This document shows positions 50,111 through 61,799 of a stretch of DNA of 64,000 nt, in pieces; position 1 is the first letter of the stretch, and each line of letters starts with the position of its first letter. Origin of the DNA: Tamarix chinensis. Lineage: Eukaryota > Streptophyta > Magnoliopsida > Caryophyllales > Tamaricaceae. The position numbers and the translations under genes are program-made. Where the stretch lies: the NCBI GenBank assembly GCA_030549775.1, contig CM060180.1, positions 26,741,590 to 26,805,589 of the forward strand, written 5' to 3'. Under the pieces are notes generated by a model, which was given only the letters and a program-made list of their open reading frames with translations, did not search any database and had not been told where the DNA came from.

Positions 50111-50883
50111 TCTAGTACTCGCATGGATTTGATAAAAAGTATGGTGTTAAATGAGTTCTAATAAGAGATTAATTAAATAATTAATTTGGACTATAAATGG
50201 GTCTTTATGTATCTACCCGAATGATTATTCGATATTATGTTATCATGATGGTCTTTATGTTCTTTTTATTCTTTTGCATGGTTTATGTGATTTTATGTGT
50301 TGACCTTAGTGCACGGTTACCTTACTCAGTATGTGACATACTGATCACCCTTTTCATGGGTGCTGCTCATTCGCACGAGTAGTAGGCCCTTATGACTTTG
50401 TGCAGGTGGGCGAGACATCAGGCAGGGCTAAGTGTTGAGCTTGTGGTTGGCTTAAAGTTTGAGAGTGTCGTGGCCGTATTTACTCTTTATGTGATTCATT
50501 CCTTCTGTATTTCTTTTGTATCTTATTTACCCTTTTATGATTTATTACCTTGTATTGAGTATTTCAATTAAACCTTTTATCGATTGTAAGATTATTCCCT
50601 CCGAGGAATTTTGATTTCGCACACTGATTTCTATCTTATTATTGATTACAATTCTTTACGCGTACTTTGATATTTGGTGCCATGATCTTTCTAGTTCTTT
50701 CATGAACTCTTGATTTAAGTTTAGTACTAATATTTTCTTAGCCTTAGCACTTGGTACTTGAACGGTCGGAGAGAATCGGTCTGGTACTAAGTGTGACAGT
50801 AACATCCACATAATTCACAGGTTTTTAAATTTCAAATTATTCCATTTTTTTTTTAAAAAAGTAGTGAATTTTGGGGTGTTACA

Positions 50884-51496
50884 ATAAGTTTTGAGAATAA
50901 ACAAAAGAAGATGGTGAAATTAGTAACTTATATGATGACTCAACTATGTTGATTTGACTTTGATTCATTTGGATTTTGTTTGTTAGTGGCGAATCGATCA
51001 TTCGTAGCAATTTTCTTTCTACTTTTTCAACAAACCCATTATCTTATTTCAATTTGGATTGGAGAGATGTGTTGGCGACTGTGACTTGTTGTAGTTCGGG
51101 TTACTAACTCCCAGTGTGTGCATGTGCACACACATGAGCACAAAATGTTATTCTAAACCAAGCTTAGATCATGAAGCGATAACAAGTGATAAGCACTAAT
51201 TCGATCCGATAACTTATTAATAAATATGTAAAGTTAAATGGGTTTACCCAATAAATCTCACCATAATCCTTGATAAACATGTGACGAACAATTTGAATCG
51301 ATTTCGTTGATTCCTATCCAACTATGTCGTTGCCTTTGATAACCTTAACGAAGGAATATATAATCGATTATTAATTTATCATCTTGATCTCTGTGTCAAT
51401 GAAGGTAGAAAAAATAGAGACACATGTACAATTTAACTAAAATTATCAAAACATGTTAACTTAATCATGTCTCAATTTATCGATAGAAGATTATTG

Positions 51497-51527
<31 letters not shown>

Positions 51528-52590
51528 GTAATAGTAATAACAATAATAAACAACTATTTTAGAGGGGGATGAGCCACTATGATCACTCAAAGGTTACGAA
51601 ACATCACACCCATCCTTTACGTTGCACTCACTTAGACAGTGCGTTACCTGCCCAGTAAAGGTAAATAAATAAATAAATTGATCCTAGCTAAAAGAAGAGA
51701 ATACTTGAAAGCGGATTTGGTATCGATCATCAACCTATATGATCGAGTAGCAGCAACGTGTGATTTGACTTTTTAATTCAACTATACAAGCTGTCATCAT
51801 TATTCATCATACCAAATCCTCGGAGATCAAGGCGGTCCACATAAGTTGGAGCTTTAGGACGGTGAAGAAAGTCGATTAAGCTATTAATAAACTAAAAACC
51901 ATGTTGATTTTATTTTTATAATTGTATAAATGTTTTCGACTTTTTTTTGTAAAATTACAAATATTTAAATATTATTTTTATTAATATATAAAATTTAAAT
52001 AAAAAGAGAGTAAGATATAAATGTTTATATTTTATTTTTATTAAAACATAAATGTTTCAGTTTTATTCATATAAAAGTATAAATTAAAATGACTAAAATT
52101 ACATGAAATTATAAGTTTGAAAAGTATTATATCATTATTAAAAATAAAATTTAAACGTTTGTATATTTATAAAAAAAAATTAAAAATACTTATAATTGTA
52201 TAAAAATATGTCTAAAATAGTTATACATTCGAATGCAATTTTGGTTACGCCGAACTATAGACAAAATTAGGATTTTTTTATTAAATAAAAAAGTATTTTA
52301 AATCATGCATTACGGGTATTACTTACGACCGACTATTGTTTATATCTTAACTTCACGCAATAGCGCTAAGACTTAAACACGCATATCAGAGGGATATTCC
52401 TTAAGATAATAAAAGTGTATGAGAGAGCACGTCAACTATTTCGCATGGACCAATTAACCCAAAAACAGCTGAATATATAATATACCTACGTAGACACATA
52501 CATGTACCTGCTTGCCTACCTACCTTGAGGTTCGACGATCCCTGTTAGCACAAACAATACCCCCAAGCTAATCAGACGCAGAAAGGAAAC
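50884..52590. other. Intergenic region upstream of the DMP gene
   Basis: Holds a (TAA)n microsatellite at about 51498-51530 and AT-rich spacer. A TATA-like sequence, TATATAATA at 52474-52482, lies about 110 bp before the DMP start codon and is the best promoter candidate. No other gene is seen. Confidence 0.45.
52474..52482 (+). promoter_or_regulatory. Probable TATA box of the DMP gene
   Basis: TATATAATA about 110 bp upstream of the ATG at 52591; the spacing allows a leader of about 80 nt. No other TATA-like site lies closer. Confidence 0.5.
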
Positions 52591-53274
52591 ATGTCTCTGA
52601 AACAAAGAATTCCACCTGCCAAAACACCAGACCCGACAACCACCGCGGCGAACGACAATGAGATCACGCCCCCACAGAGTCTGCCAAAACCAACCACACC
52701 ATCGCTGCTGCCGCCCTCGTTCTCTCAGAAAGCGGTCTCTCAGGCCCTAGCGAGCTCGGCCCAAGTAGCCAATCTACTACCGACGGGAACTCTCCTAGCT
52801 TTCCAGCTCCTGACACCGATATTCACAAACAACGGCTCCTGCGACTCCACGACCCGTATCCTGACCGCAATCTTAATCATGCTGCTGGCCGCTTCCTGCT
52901 TCGTCGCCTGCTTTACCGACAGTCTGAGGACCCCGGACGGGCGAGTTTACTACGGCTTTGCTACGTTCAAGGGCATGTGGCTTTTTGACTATCAAGGTTC
53001 GGGGAAGCCGGCGGATGATTTCCCGGACTTGATGGAGTATCGATTGAGGTTCCTCGATTGGGTTCATGCGGTTCTGTCCGTGCTTGTGTTTGGTGTCGTG
53101 GCGCTTAGGGATAGGAATTTCGTCGGCTGTTTTTATCCAACGCCGAGCCAAGAAACACAGGAGGTTTTGGATGTCGTACCTGTTGGGGTGGGGTTTCTTT
53201 GTAGCTTGCTCTTTGCCGCTTTTCCTAGTAAAAGGCATGGTATTGGATACCCTGTTACAGCAGGTTCCAAATAA
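52591..53274 (+). CDS. DMP: DMP (DUF679) membrane protein
   Basis: DMP proteins are small plant-specific four-helix membrane proteins of the endomembrane system linked to senescence, membrane remodelling and, for DMP8/9, gamete fusion. The single exon encodes 227 aa, which fits the usually intronless family. Seen: a Pro/Thr-rich N-terminal tail (1-45); the family motif ANLLPTGTLLAFQLLTPIFT (60-79); C84; ASCFVACFTDS (101-111); DGRVYYGFAT (116-125); LRFLDWVHAVLSVLVFGVVA (152-171); DRNFVGCFYP (174-183); VVPVGVGFLCSLLFAAFP (195-212); and RHGIGYP near the C terminus. Four hydrophobic stretches lie at about 59-79, 90-109, 154-173 and 193-212. It looks closer to the DMP2-7 group than to DMP8/9 (no long Arg-rich N terminus). 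Start context is AAACATGTC. It is GC-rich relative to its surroundings. A receptor-kinase gene converges from downstream. Confidence 0.95.
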   Translation: MSLKQRIPPAKTPDPTTTAANDNEITPPQSLPKPTTPSLLPPSFSQKAVSQALASSAQVANLLPTGTLLAFQLLTPIFTNNGSCDSTTRILTAILIMLLAASCFVACFTDSLRTPDGRVYYGFATFKGMWLFDYQGSGKPADDFPDLMEYRLRFLDWVHAVLSVLVFGVVALRDRNFVGCFYPTPSQETQEVLDVVPVGVGFLCSLLFAAFPSKRHGIGYPVTAGSK

Positions 53275-54478
53275 AATTTAAAACCCCTTATCTGCTGGCT
53301 TCGTAAGTGTTTAATTAGTCACCTCCTGCCGAGTTCGAGCTGACTAAAACTATTTGGCCGGTTGTCTTCACTTCATGCATGGGCAGCATCGACGCTCTCT
53401 GATGGCTCTCTCCATACTTTTTGGTGGGTTAAATTCAACGGTGTATTATACTTATAGTGTGTGCGTTGATTCTAAGCTAACTAATTCATCCGCCCACCCT
53501 CTCTCTTTTTTATTAATTTGTTCTTTATTTTATAGAATGGTAATTAATTATAATTAGTTTATTTTTTACATTTTTTTGATGGGTCTTTCCAATCGAATTA
53601 GTCTTTTGCATAATTAACGAGTATTGATTGTTACCTTCTTGTTCTGTTTGGTTCATGTGCCGGCATGACATTGTGGGGGGTGGGGGGATTGTGTTTTCGA
53701 ATATCCATTTAGAATACTGTCTTCAAGGAATTAGTCGTCTCTCTAGTCTGCACGACAGAGCGCATTTGGTTCATTACTGTCGCTACTCCTACGTGTGAGA
53801 GCAAAACGCGGATTTGTTGCGTGGAAGGAAAGAGCTCGACTTCCCTTCTCGGCTGGTTACGCTTATATCGATCGGCTACAAGCTTATAGGGTAGAGAAGG
53901 TTTTTCGCGAGGAGGAGAAAACATTTTTTGCACGCAACAAAGATTGTTGTGGCTTAGATCAATAATACGTATTAGAGAATTATACAATCGACGAATTTTT
54001 TAGTAGTAGAAAAATGCGTTATGAAAATCAACTAAAGAACCAATCACAGAACAACAAGAAAATGCTAGGAATTGTTTATCGCTCTGTGATTTTCCCCGAA
54101 TCCGTAACAAGCAACAATATTAGTATATTGTTGGGAAAACAAGGAAGACGATCGATTGTCTCAACGATGAACCAAAAGTCAATAGGATTTAATTACACTA
54201 TGTGTTTTAAATTCCTATATACAAAAATACACAAAAGTTTTTAATCTTTTTCTTTCCGAAAGAATTCTCCTTTCATACAAACACCTCTTCTAACTTAAAA
54301 CAAACAAAAATTAGAAGAGAACAAAGAAGAAGAAGAAGAAGAAAAGGAAGAAAAGAAAAGAAAAAAAAAGGAACTTTGATCATCAAGTGCATGCCAATGC
54401 TCCATCATCATCGTTACTCAATCAAACGCCCCAAATTAAAGCACCCTTAAATACAACCAAATAATCTTCGAAACCAAA
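53275..54478. other. Intergenic region between convergent DMP and receptor-kinase genes
   Basis: It holds the 3' UTRs of both genes. A TGTTCTGTTTGGTTCATG word at 53641-53658 resembles a common plant transposon end (compare 58066-58085). The stretch 53700-53970 is relatively GC-rich with an open minus frame of 92 codons but no recognisable motif. A (GAA)n run at about 54320-54345 lies in the kinase 3' flank. Confidence 0.4.
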
Positions 54479-56599
54479 TCAAACTAACAAACCCCTCATC
54501 TCTTCTATCTTATAAATCGCTTCCTCCATCGTAGGCCGTTGATCCGGGTTACTCAGTGTACAAGCCGCACCAATATGAAGCAACCTCACCATTTCATTAA
54601 TCCCATCCGCACAGGACACAATCTCCGGATCGATAAACTCAATCTCGTTATTTTCACGGATCGCCGTCTCCACCCACTGTACCACATCCGTTCCGCCCTT
54701 ACCCGCACTCAGATATTGAGAAGGGAATTTGCCCGTAATTATCTCGAGGATCACGATCCCGAGGCAGTAGACGTCGGATTTAGACGAGATTTGTTGCTGA
54801 TCCGAAACGGCTTCCGGCGATTTAAAAGCGAACATTCCTTGTATCGCTTGCTGGTGGCTGACGAACGGTAGGAATCCGTAATCGGAGAGTTTTGGATCGT
54901 AATCTTCGTTGAGGAGAATGTTGGAGGATTTTAAGTTCCCGTGTGGGAGGAGGAGCGCGGATGAGCAGATTTCTGTGTGCAGGTAACGCATTCCGCTTGC
55001 TATGCCTCTGATGATTTTTAGTCGGGTTGGCCAGTCCAGCTCCGAGTGAGAGACGCCACGATCACCTATTGTATTATTAATTAATCAATCAAGATTAAAG
55101 AAAGAAGAAAATTAATTATACATTTTTTTAACTCTAAACAGTAATTAAATAGAATCGGTGGAACATGCGACCTGGATGGTATACGTACCGTGCAAGACGT
55201 ACAACAGGCTCCCTTTGGATATATATTCGGAAACGAGAAGCTTTTCCTCCTTGCGATAGTGATAGGCCAACGGAGTCAAAATGTTAGGATGAGATAATTT
55301 CCCGATCTTTCTAATCTCGGCGTCAAACTCATCCCTATCCAATTTATTCATATCCCTAATCCTCTTAACCACGACCGAAACACCGCTGGACATCACAGCT
55401 TTGTAAGCAGAACCCAACCCACCGTTACCTAATACCTCAGCAGCTGCTTTCATCAAATCAGCCAGACCAAACACGCCTTTCTCGTGATTTATAACGATCA
55501 AATCACCCATGCCGCCGCCCTTACCGCCGCCGCTATTCGTCGTTCCTTTCTTGCTCCCTCCGCCGCCGTCGTGATCCTTATCCCTCTTCTTGTGCGCACT
55601 GCTGCCACCGGATTCATTACCGCCGCCGGAAGCACCTCGCGCCGACCGCTTCGAACCGCCGACGCGACCGGCGTCGGCTTTTCTGCCGCCGTTTCCGTGC
55701 ACACGGACCTCCACCACGTCATCCATCGGCTCCTTGCCCAGTACGCTGAAATCGTCGTCCCTTCGTTTCGATTTTAAGGCAGTGGTTAGTATGAGCAGTA
55801 TCATCATTAGAACCACGATCGCTATCATTACTCCCACCGTGCTCCTGCCGCTGTTAGCCGCGGGCGGAACGCCAGCAGCAGCTTGATCGGTACTGTTACT
55901 AGCAGCGGGGTCGACGGCGCAATCCTTACCCGTGACTTTGCCGCAAACGCCTTCGTTTCCTTTGAACGCATCGGCTTTGAATTTCACCAGACCGGGCGGA
56001 ATCGGACCTTCCAGTCGATTGTCTGACAAGTTGAGCTCTACAAGCGACGGTTGCTCGAAATTAGGTACGGAGCCCGAGAATTGGTTGTTTTCCAAGTGCA
56101 GAGCAGAAAGTTGAGGTAATTTCACTAGGGATTCAGGGATTTTACCAGTAAATCCGTTATGAGAAAGCCATACTCTCCTTAAACCACTGAACCCGGAAAA
56201 ATAGTCGGCCGGGACTTCGCCGGAGAACTTATTGTTATCGAGGTATAATGCTCTTAAGTGCGATAGCCTGTTGAATGCCGGGACGGGTCCTGAGAATGAG
56301 TTTTCGGAAAGACTGAGTGTCTTAAGATTGGAAATCTGAGATAATGCATTGACGTCGATTGGACCGGATAGTCCCATTCCTTGAAGATGGATTCGGATGA
56401 CGACGCCTTCGTCACAGAAGATGCCTTCCCACATATCCTTGCATGGACTCGCGTCTGGCCTCCATGACGAATCCAGAGCTTTTGAGTCCGAGAGAGATTT
56501 TTTGAACGCCAGGAGGGCTTCGGCTTCGGTTGCGGAGAGGGAAGGTAGAGGGGATAGGGAGAGGCAGAGGAGGAGGAGGAGGAAACGAACAGCGGACAT
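54479..56599 (-). CDS. LRR receptor-like kinase, PRK-like (LRR-III), degenerate kinase
   Basis: Pollen receptor-like kinases (PRKs) are plasma-membrane LRR-III receptors that act with RopGEFs in pollen tube growth. Exons (minus): 55189-56599 and 54479-55065; the intron is GT-AG and the phase joins HG|D; 665 aa. Seen: signal peptide 1-22; LRR N-terminal cap EAEALLAFKKSL; about five LRRs (70-200; LSLSENSFSGPVP, LYLDNNKFSGEVP, VWLSHNGFTGKIP, LHLENNQFSGSVP, LNLSDNRLEGPIP); CG..C near 218-227; transmembrane segment about 256-275; Gly/Ser/Lys-rich juxtamembrane stretch (300-365). Kinase domain from about 385: loop LGNGGLGSAYKA (390-401), Lys412 in VVVKR, HGNLK (512-516) in place of HRDLK, DYG (532-534) in place of DFG. 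Loss of the catalytic Asp is usual in this subfamily; it probably signals as a scaffold. Confidence 0.94.
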
Positions 56600-57125
56600 T
56601 GCTAGCTCGCTACCCGCGCTCGATAATTTCTCCTCTTTCTTTAATATTCACCAACAAGATGAAAGAACGAAACAAATTACTACTGCTTGTTATTGTTATA
56701 GTTATGTTGGGAGAGAGAAATTAGGAGGAGACAAAAATATCTTTCTCTCCCGTGGGCCGGGGAGGGAGGAAGGGACGTCGGGGGGAGAAAAAAGGATCCG
56801 CCGCTGCTCGAACAAATTAAAAGAGATAACGAAGAAACCATATACCTGCTTCCCCTTCCCAGGGTCAAAGCTTTTTCTTCTTTCTCTTTGTTCGAAGGTT
56901 GTGGCCTTTCTGTCCTATTGGTTTGTTATGATGTTGTTTTGTTTGCCTTTCCATCATCACAATGCATTATTGTGCGTCAAGTGTTTGATAGGCTTTGCTA
57001 TTCCCAAGGAAGGGTTTTAGCTAATAATAGCGTGCACCCGACAAGGGTAGACATAAATATAGGGGGAGGGATTAAGAGGATGAAATTGCCGGAATGTGTG
57101 GAATCCATGTTTGACCACCTCAATT
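56600..57125 (-). promoter_or_regulatory. 5' leader and promoter region of the receptor-kinase gene
   Basis: Upstream of the minus-strand start; the nearby minus strand is C/T-rich (CTCTCTCCC at about 56708-56750), as in many plant leaders. No clear TATA box was fixed. Plus-strand frames at 56397-57142 are antisense artefacts. Confidence 0.3.
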
Positions 57126-58090
57126 ATCTAAGGCTATGTTAGGTTTGTAAAAGGTTAAGCGGTAAAGAAAAATGTATTGGAGATAAAATTAAAGAAAAAA
57201 ACTGAAATTTTTTTAAAAAAATTGGTTGTTGAAAATTTTTTTTATAAAGAATTAAATTCTTAAAAAATGATTTTAGTATTTGGTGTATAGAAAGAAAATT
57301 TTTAAAAAAGTTAAATGTTATTATTTAAATATTTTTATATAAATTATTTTTAACTTTTGATAAAAGGTATATGGTATTTTTTTTATCTTTTTGGGACACA
57401 ATTAAAAATGAAATTTTTTTTCTTTATTAATGCTAGATATAAATTGTAGTCATTAATATTTTTAATATATAATTTTAAAACTACATAAATAATATTTTTA
57501 ATGTAATTTTTAAATTTAAATATAATAAATATTATATATATATATGAAAAAAATAAGTAATTAAAAGATATTTTTAAATGAACTAAACGGGTGGGAATAA
57601 AAAGGAGAAAGAATTATGAGATGTCAAGGCCTGGGTGCATGATTTGATTTTCTATTTTTTTGTCCCGTCTTCAAAATTTTATTCATATTCTATGCATTGA
57701 TTTATCATATGAGGAAATAGAGGGAAGCTGATGTTCTCGTACAAGACCTGCGAGCGTACAAGATCTCCATTTCTCCGCACCATACAGTGGGATAGTAATA
57801 TTTCCGTACTAGACTTACACGCACGCGGCCTTTCTGCCTGTCTAAAGGGAGAAGGAAGTTGTGTAGAATGAGTCGTAGTCGATGGATGAGGTGCCGGTTG
57901 AAAAATTTTCCACTGATTTTCCTTTCTTTCCTTTGATAAAGATGAGGAAAGTAAATTAGTTTAACTTTCCTTTTCATTTTTTTCCTTGTTTTCTTTCTCT
58001 TTAATTTTTTAGGTAACCAAACGCATGACAAATATTTTCCATCTTTTTTTCTTTCCTTATTTTTTTCCATGAACCAAACAGAGTCTAAAG
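57126..58090. mobile_element. AT-rich MITE-like sequences with GTTTGGTT ends
   Basis: The left end GGCTATGTTAGGTTTGT (57131) and the right end, read on the complement as GACTCTGTTTGGTTCATGG (58068-58086), are similar and inverted. An extra possible end lies at about 57585 (GAACTAAACGGGTGGG). The inside is A/T-rich with GGAAA words. This may be one element or two abutting ones. No coding frame is supported; the 121-codon minus frame at 57705-58070 is low-complexity Lys-rich. Confidence 0.35.
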
Positions 58091-58433
58091 GGAGAGGTTA
58101 CATCCTCATCCTCAATAGTTAGATGTAATCAGGCAAAGCGATACTCTATCTAGGTTATTCACCTAAACAAACATAATAAAACCCAATTTTCGCAAAACAT
58201 GTACAACAAGGCTTTAATAATCTAGGTTAAAAATGTGAAAAGCTAAACATTTGCTAACAAAATTACCTACAAACCGATATTCAAAATTATTTTAGATAGC
58301 GGTTTTATAAGGAAAAAAAACATCATGAAAAACTTTTCTTTTTAAATTTTATAAATTTTTTAACGACAACTGTTTCTAAAGCCTAACATCTAGCATCACT
58401 TAAGTAAGATGTGATCCATTAATTTATTGTAAG
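58091..58433. other. Intergenic, left flank of nested LTRs
   Basis: No gene. It ends in GTAAG (58429-58433), the apparent target duplication of the outer LTR B'. Confidence 0.4.
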
Positions 58434-59174
58434 TGTAATTGTAACACCCCCAAAATTCACTATTGAAAAATTTCGTTTAATTAAAAGAAAATTAGTGGAA
58501 GCAAATTAATAAAACGTGAACTTTGGGGATATTACCGCCACACTTAGTATCAGATCGGTTTACTTCTACCGTTCCGGTACCAAGTGCTAAGGCTAAAAGA
58601 GTAAAACACAATTTACGAGAAATTCAAATATATTTAAATCAGAGTAGCGCAAGTAAACATTTTATAAGAATATAATCCACCAATGGTGGTTCAAGACAAC
58701 AGATGCATAGAAATTGTGAATTTAAAGGAGATGGAATAAAACCCTAACAATTCCGAATAGTTCTTTATGCTCTTTCCCGATGGCCCATTTGAGTAACACC
58801 GAATACGACCTGCAAGGGGTACTGCCCATTGAATAGGCAGGAGCCCCACAAATGGAACCCTTCAGTACTACGGTACTGAGTAACCCTTTAAAAACGCACT
58901 TAAAAGTAGGCACGCAATGTAGCACATGTTATACTACTATATCCATACATAACGACATGTTTAAACATAATATTCAGATCCATACATTCACATATTCAAC
59001 AAATTAATCAGATATTAATGGTGTATACGTAACATTCACTTTCGTCCATTCGCATACTTAACAAGTCAACCAAACATTAATAGGCCATAATGAATAATCG
59101 ATACTTTTAGGGCGTTAAGGCCATTAGTCTATCATTAATCCATCATCTCGGATTATAAATATCCATGTGAGTGC

Positions 59175-59530
59175 GGGAACCCCACTATTATAGCCGGTGG
59201 ATCGGTCACTTATAGGGCAGAACACACCTAACCACTATTATATGTCGGTGGATCGGTCTTTAGGGCAAAACACTCTTGGCCACTATTATGCTGGTGGATC
59301 GGTCTGGCCTCGACTCTCATGGTGTTCCACTGTAAGTACTTAGTGTCTTTTATGTGTCTTAACAAATTAGGGTTTGGTTTATTGAGCTCGGGATCCCCCA
59401 CTATTATAGCCGGTGGATCAGTCAATTATAGGGCAGAATGCACCTAACCACTATTATATGCCTGTTGATCGGTCTCCAAGGCACCCCGACACCTGGCCAC
59501 TATTATGCCGGTGGATCAGTCTGGGCCTGC
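59175..59530 (-). repeat. Subrepeat block of element B: CCACCGGCTATAATAGTGG units
   Basis: Six units in two groups of three (about 59181-59305 and 59398-59522), each with CCACTATTATAGCCGGTGGA on the plus strand in slightly varied form followed by TCGGTC. The two groups are about 217 bp apart, giving a higher-order repeat with a TCCACTGTAAGTACTTAGTG-like spacer. It matches the block at 49750-50110 in reverse orientation. Confidence 0.9.
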
Positions 59531-60399
59531 TCAATAATCTTCCACTTTATATGATTAGTATTTTATCGTATCTTATTCAATAGGTTCTGCCCTAGACATG
59601 CATAGCTAACTACATCTACACATATCATCCCCAGATGGCCCGTCCCATATCTCAAGACTTCTGCACCTCCTAACTCGCCCTGACATCCTTCCCTTAATCC
59701 ACTTTCTCATACTAAGAGCCCAATTCCTAAGTGTGTGGGTCAAGGCCCACACTTTTATACCCTCAAAGTCCACTCACCGCGTTACCCTAGGGTTTTTTCC
59801 AAAAACCCTAATTTGGTCTCCTACGCACCCTTTTATTGTCCCACGTACTATTTTTTACCTGAAGCCCCCAGACACTCAAAAGACACTTCTATTACCTTCC
59901 TCACGCCCTAAGGCAACTTTCCATACGAAAAGTTTGCCCCCATGCGGACTCTAACCATCTCATGCAAAACCCTCGATAATTATCATGCCAAACCCTAAAA
60001 TTCACATGCAAACCCTAGTTCCTCCCATACCTACAATAGCCAACTTACTTCCCCTTGGTTATCCTATTTTTTACATTTTTCTTTTTCATGCCTCCATCCC
60101 ACATCACCACATTAATTATCCTAGCATGCATTTCCTAAAGGGCCACATCTCATCACATCGTAACTTACAACATATTCATATTATCACATACCAAAAGAGG
60201 ACACATAAACACACCTCTGTTCTAAGCCGCGTCACACATGAAACAGTTAAAACAATAGCATATAGAACACGACATATAATTATATAGGACATCCAAGGCA
60301 TGTAGGACACATAGTACACATTCGATCTTAGTTACACCCTTACTCGGTTTAGGTTACTAAGCTATCTCCTACCCTTATTAGGCCACTAATCACACTTTG

Positions 60400-61150
60400 T
60401 AATTACTACACTTAATATATTTTCCATTTGGTTGGTTAGATTACCAATTTTCCCATTTCCCTTATTATAATTAACAAATTGCCCTTTGGTTAGTCAAATT
60501 ACCCCTGTTCATTATCCTAATTACCAAATTACCCCTTTAGTTGATTAAATTACCAAATTGCCCTTCACATTTACCGTATTTACCATTTTACCCTTCTCCA
60601 TTATTAAATTATCATTTTACCCTTATCTTTTATTAAATTATTATTTTAACCTTCTCAATTATTATAATTACCAAGTCACTCCTTTCCAATTTCCACTTTT
60701 ACCCCTTTTGTCCACAAATTACCGTTTTGCCCTTTTACTTTTAAATTAACCATTTTACCCCTTAACTTCCAAGATTTACCATAACACCCTCTCACTTATA
60801 AGATTATCATTTTATCCTTAATTACCGAATTACCATTTGACCTCTTTTAATTTCAAAATTTCCATTTTGCCCTCTAATTATGAAATTACCATTTTACCCT
60901 TTTATTATAAAATTACCATTTTACCCTTTAATTACAAAATTTACCATATTATCCTTTAATTACAAAATTACCATACTATCCTTTTATTACGAAATTACCA
61001 CTTTGCCCTTCGGTCACAAAATTACCATTTTTACTCCTTAATTACATAATTACCAATTTACCCTTTTTACTTACAATTTACCACTTTGCCCTTGCCTCCA
61101 AAATTACCATAATACCCTTTTTAATTAAAATTTACCATTTTATCCCTTAG
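60400..61150 (-). repeat. Tandem array AAATTACCATTTTACCCTTT, unit about 22-34 bp
   Basis: More than twenty irregular copies of (A)AATTACCATTTTACCC(C/T)TT separated by short AT spacers such as TAATTACA. Element A has trinucleotide runs at this position instead. The 63-codon frame at 60558-60749 is a by-product. Confidence 0.9.
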
Positions 61151-61799
61151 TACAACACTTATATCAAATTATCATTATTACATAAAATATTAATATTAAT
61201 ACCTCATCCACAACTCTTATATCTAATATAATACTTATGAGCACTCATATATATATATATACTAGGCCATATTCTTATACAATATATATTACTAAAATAC
61301 CCCTAAGGCTCACAAAATATTGATAATGCATTAAGATCACAATAGCATAATACAACATGGATAATACTTAACATTTTCATTAACAACCAAACTCTTACCT
61401 TAAACAATATTCCCATACATATCATATAACCTATCATGCTTTCTTTTATCAACCAAGACAAGAAACCACATATAATATATTAAACAACATATATCAAGCA
61501 TAATACACATTAAAAATGCCTAATGTGCTAACATACGTTATTTATGCATTTAAGTAGGATTTAACGGTTACCTTAATTCCCGCAAAATGAACCTTACCAG
61601 TATTCCGGTTTAAGGTTCAAGCTTTGATTATCAAAACCAATACCTAAAAATAATATCAAAATTTATTACATTAGAAATACTAAAATCAAAGTATAAAACT
61701 TTATAATGCTTAATTAATCAAATACTTGAATTAAAATATAATTATACCTTAAAAGTATTAAACCAAACATAACCAAGCATGCATCAGCTTATCCTGCTC

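Larger units (their letters stand above)
45564..50883 (+). mobile_element. Long LTR (5.3 kb) element A, complete TG to CA, probable solo LTR
   Basis: It begins TGAAATGCCCTGAAAATTC and ends GTGAATTTTGGGGTGTTACA. It is flanked by GTAAG (45559-45563) and ATAAG (50884-50888), a 5-bp target duplication with one mismatch, as expected for Ty3/gypsy insertion. The tips resemble those I recall for Del/Tekay-type gypsy LTRs. Order inside: AT-rich U3, pyrimidine-rich tract (46000-47000), TATA box (46436), trinucleotide microsatellites (47.1-48.1 kb), TAGGGTTTTGTATGG array (48.6-49.13 kb), CCACCGGCTATAATAGTGG block (49.75-50.11 kb). No primer-binding site, gag or pol motif was seen, so it is a solo LTR or a non-coding derivative. 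Confidence 0.8.

Noticed and set aside
55484..55886. Plus- and minus-strand frames rich in Ala and Arg
   Set aside because: They are shadows of the receptor-kinase juxtamembrane coding sequence.
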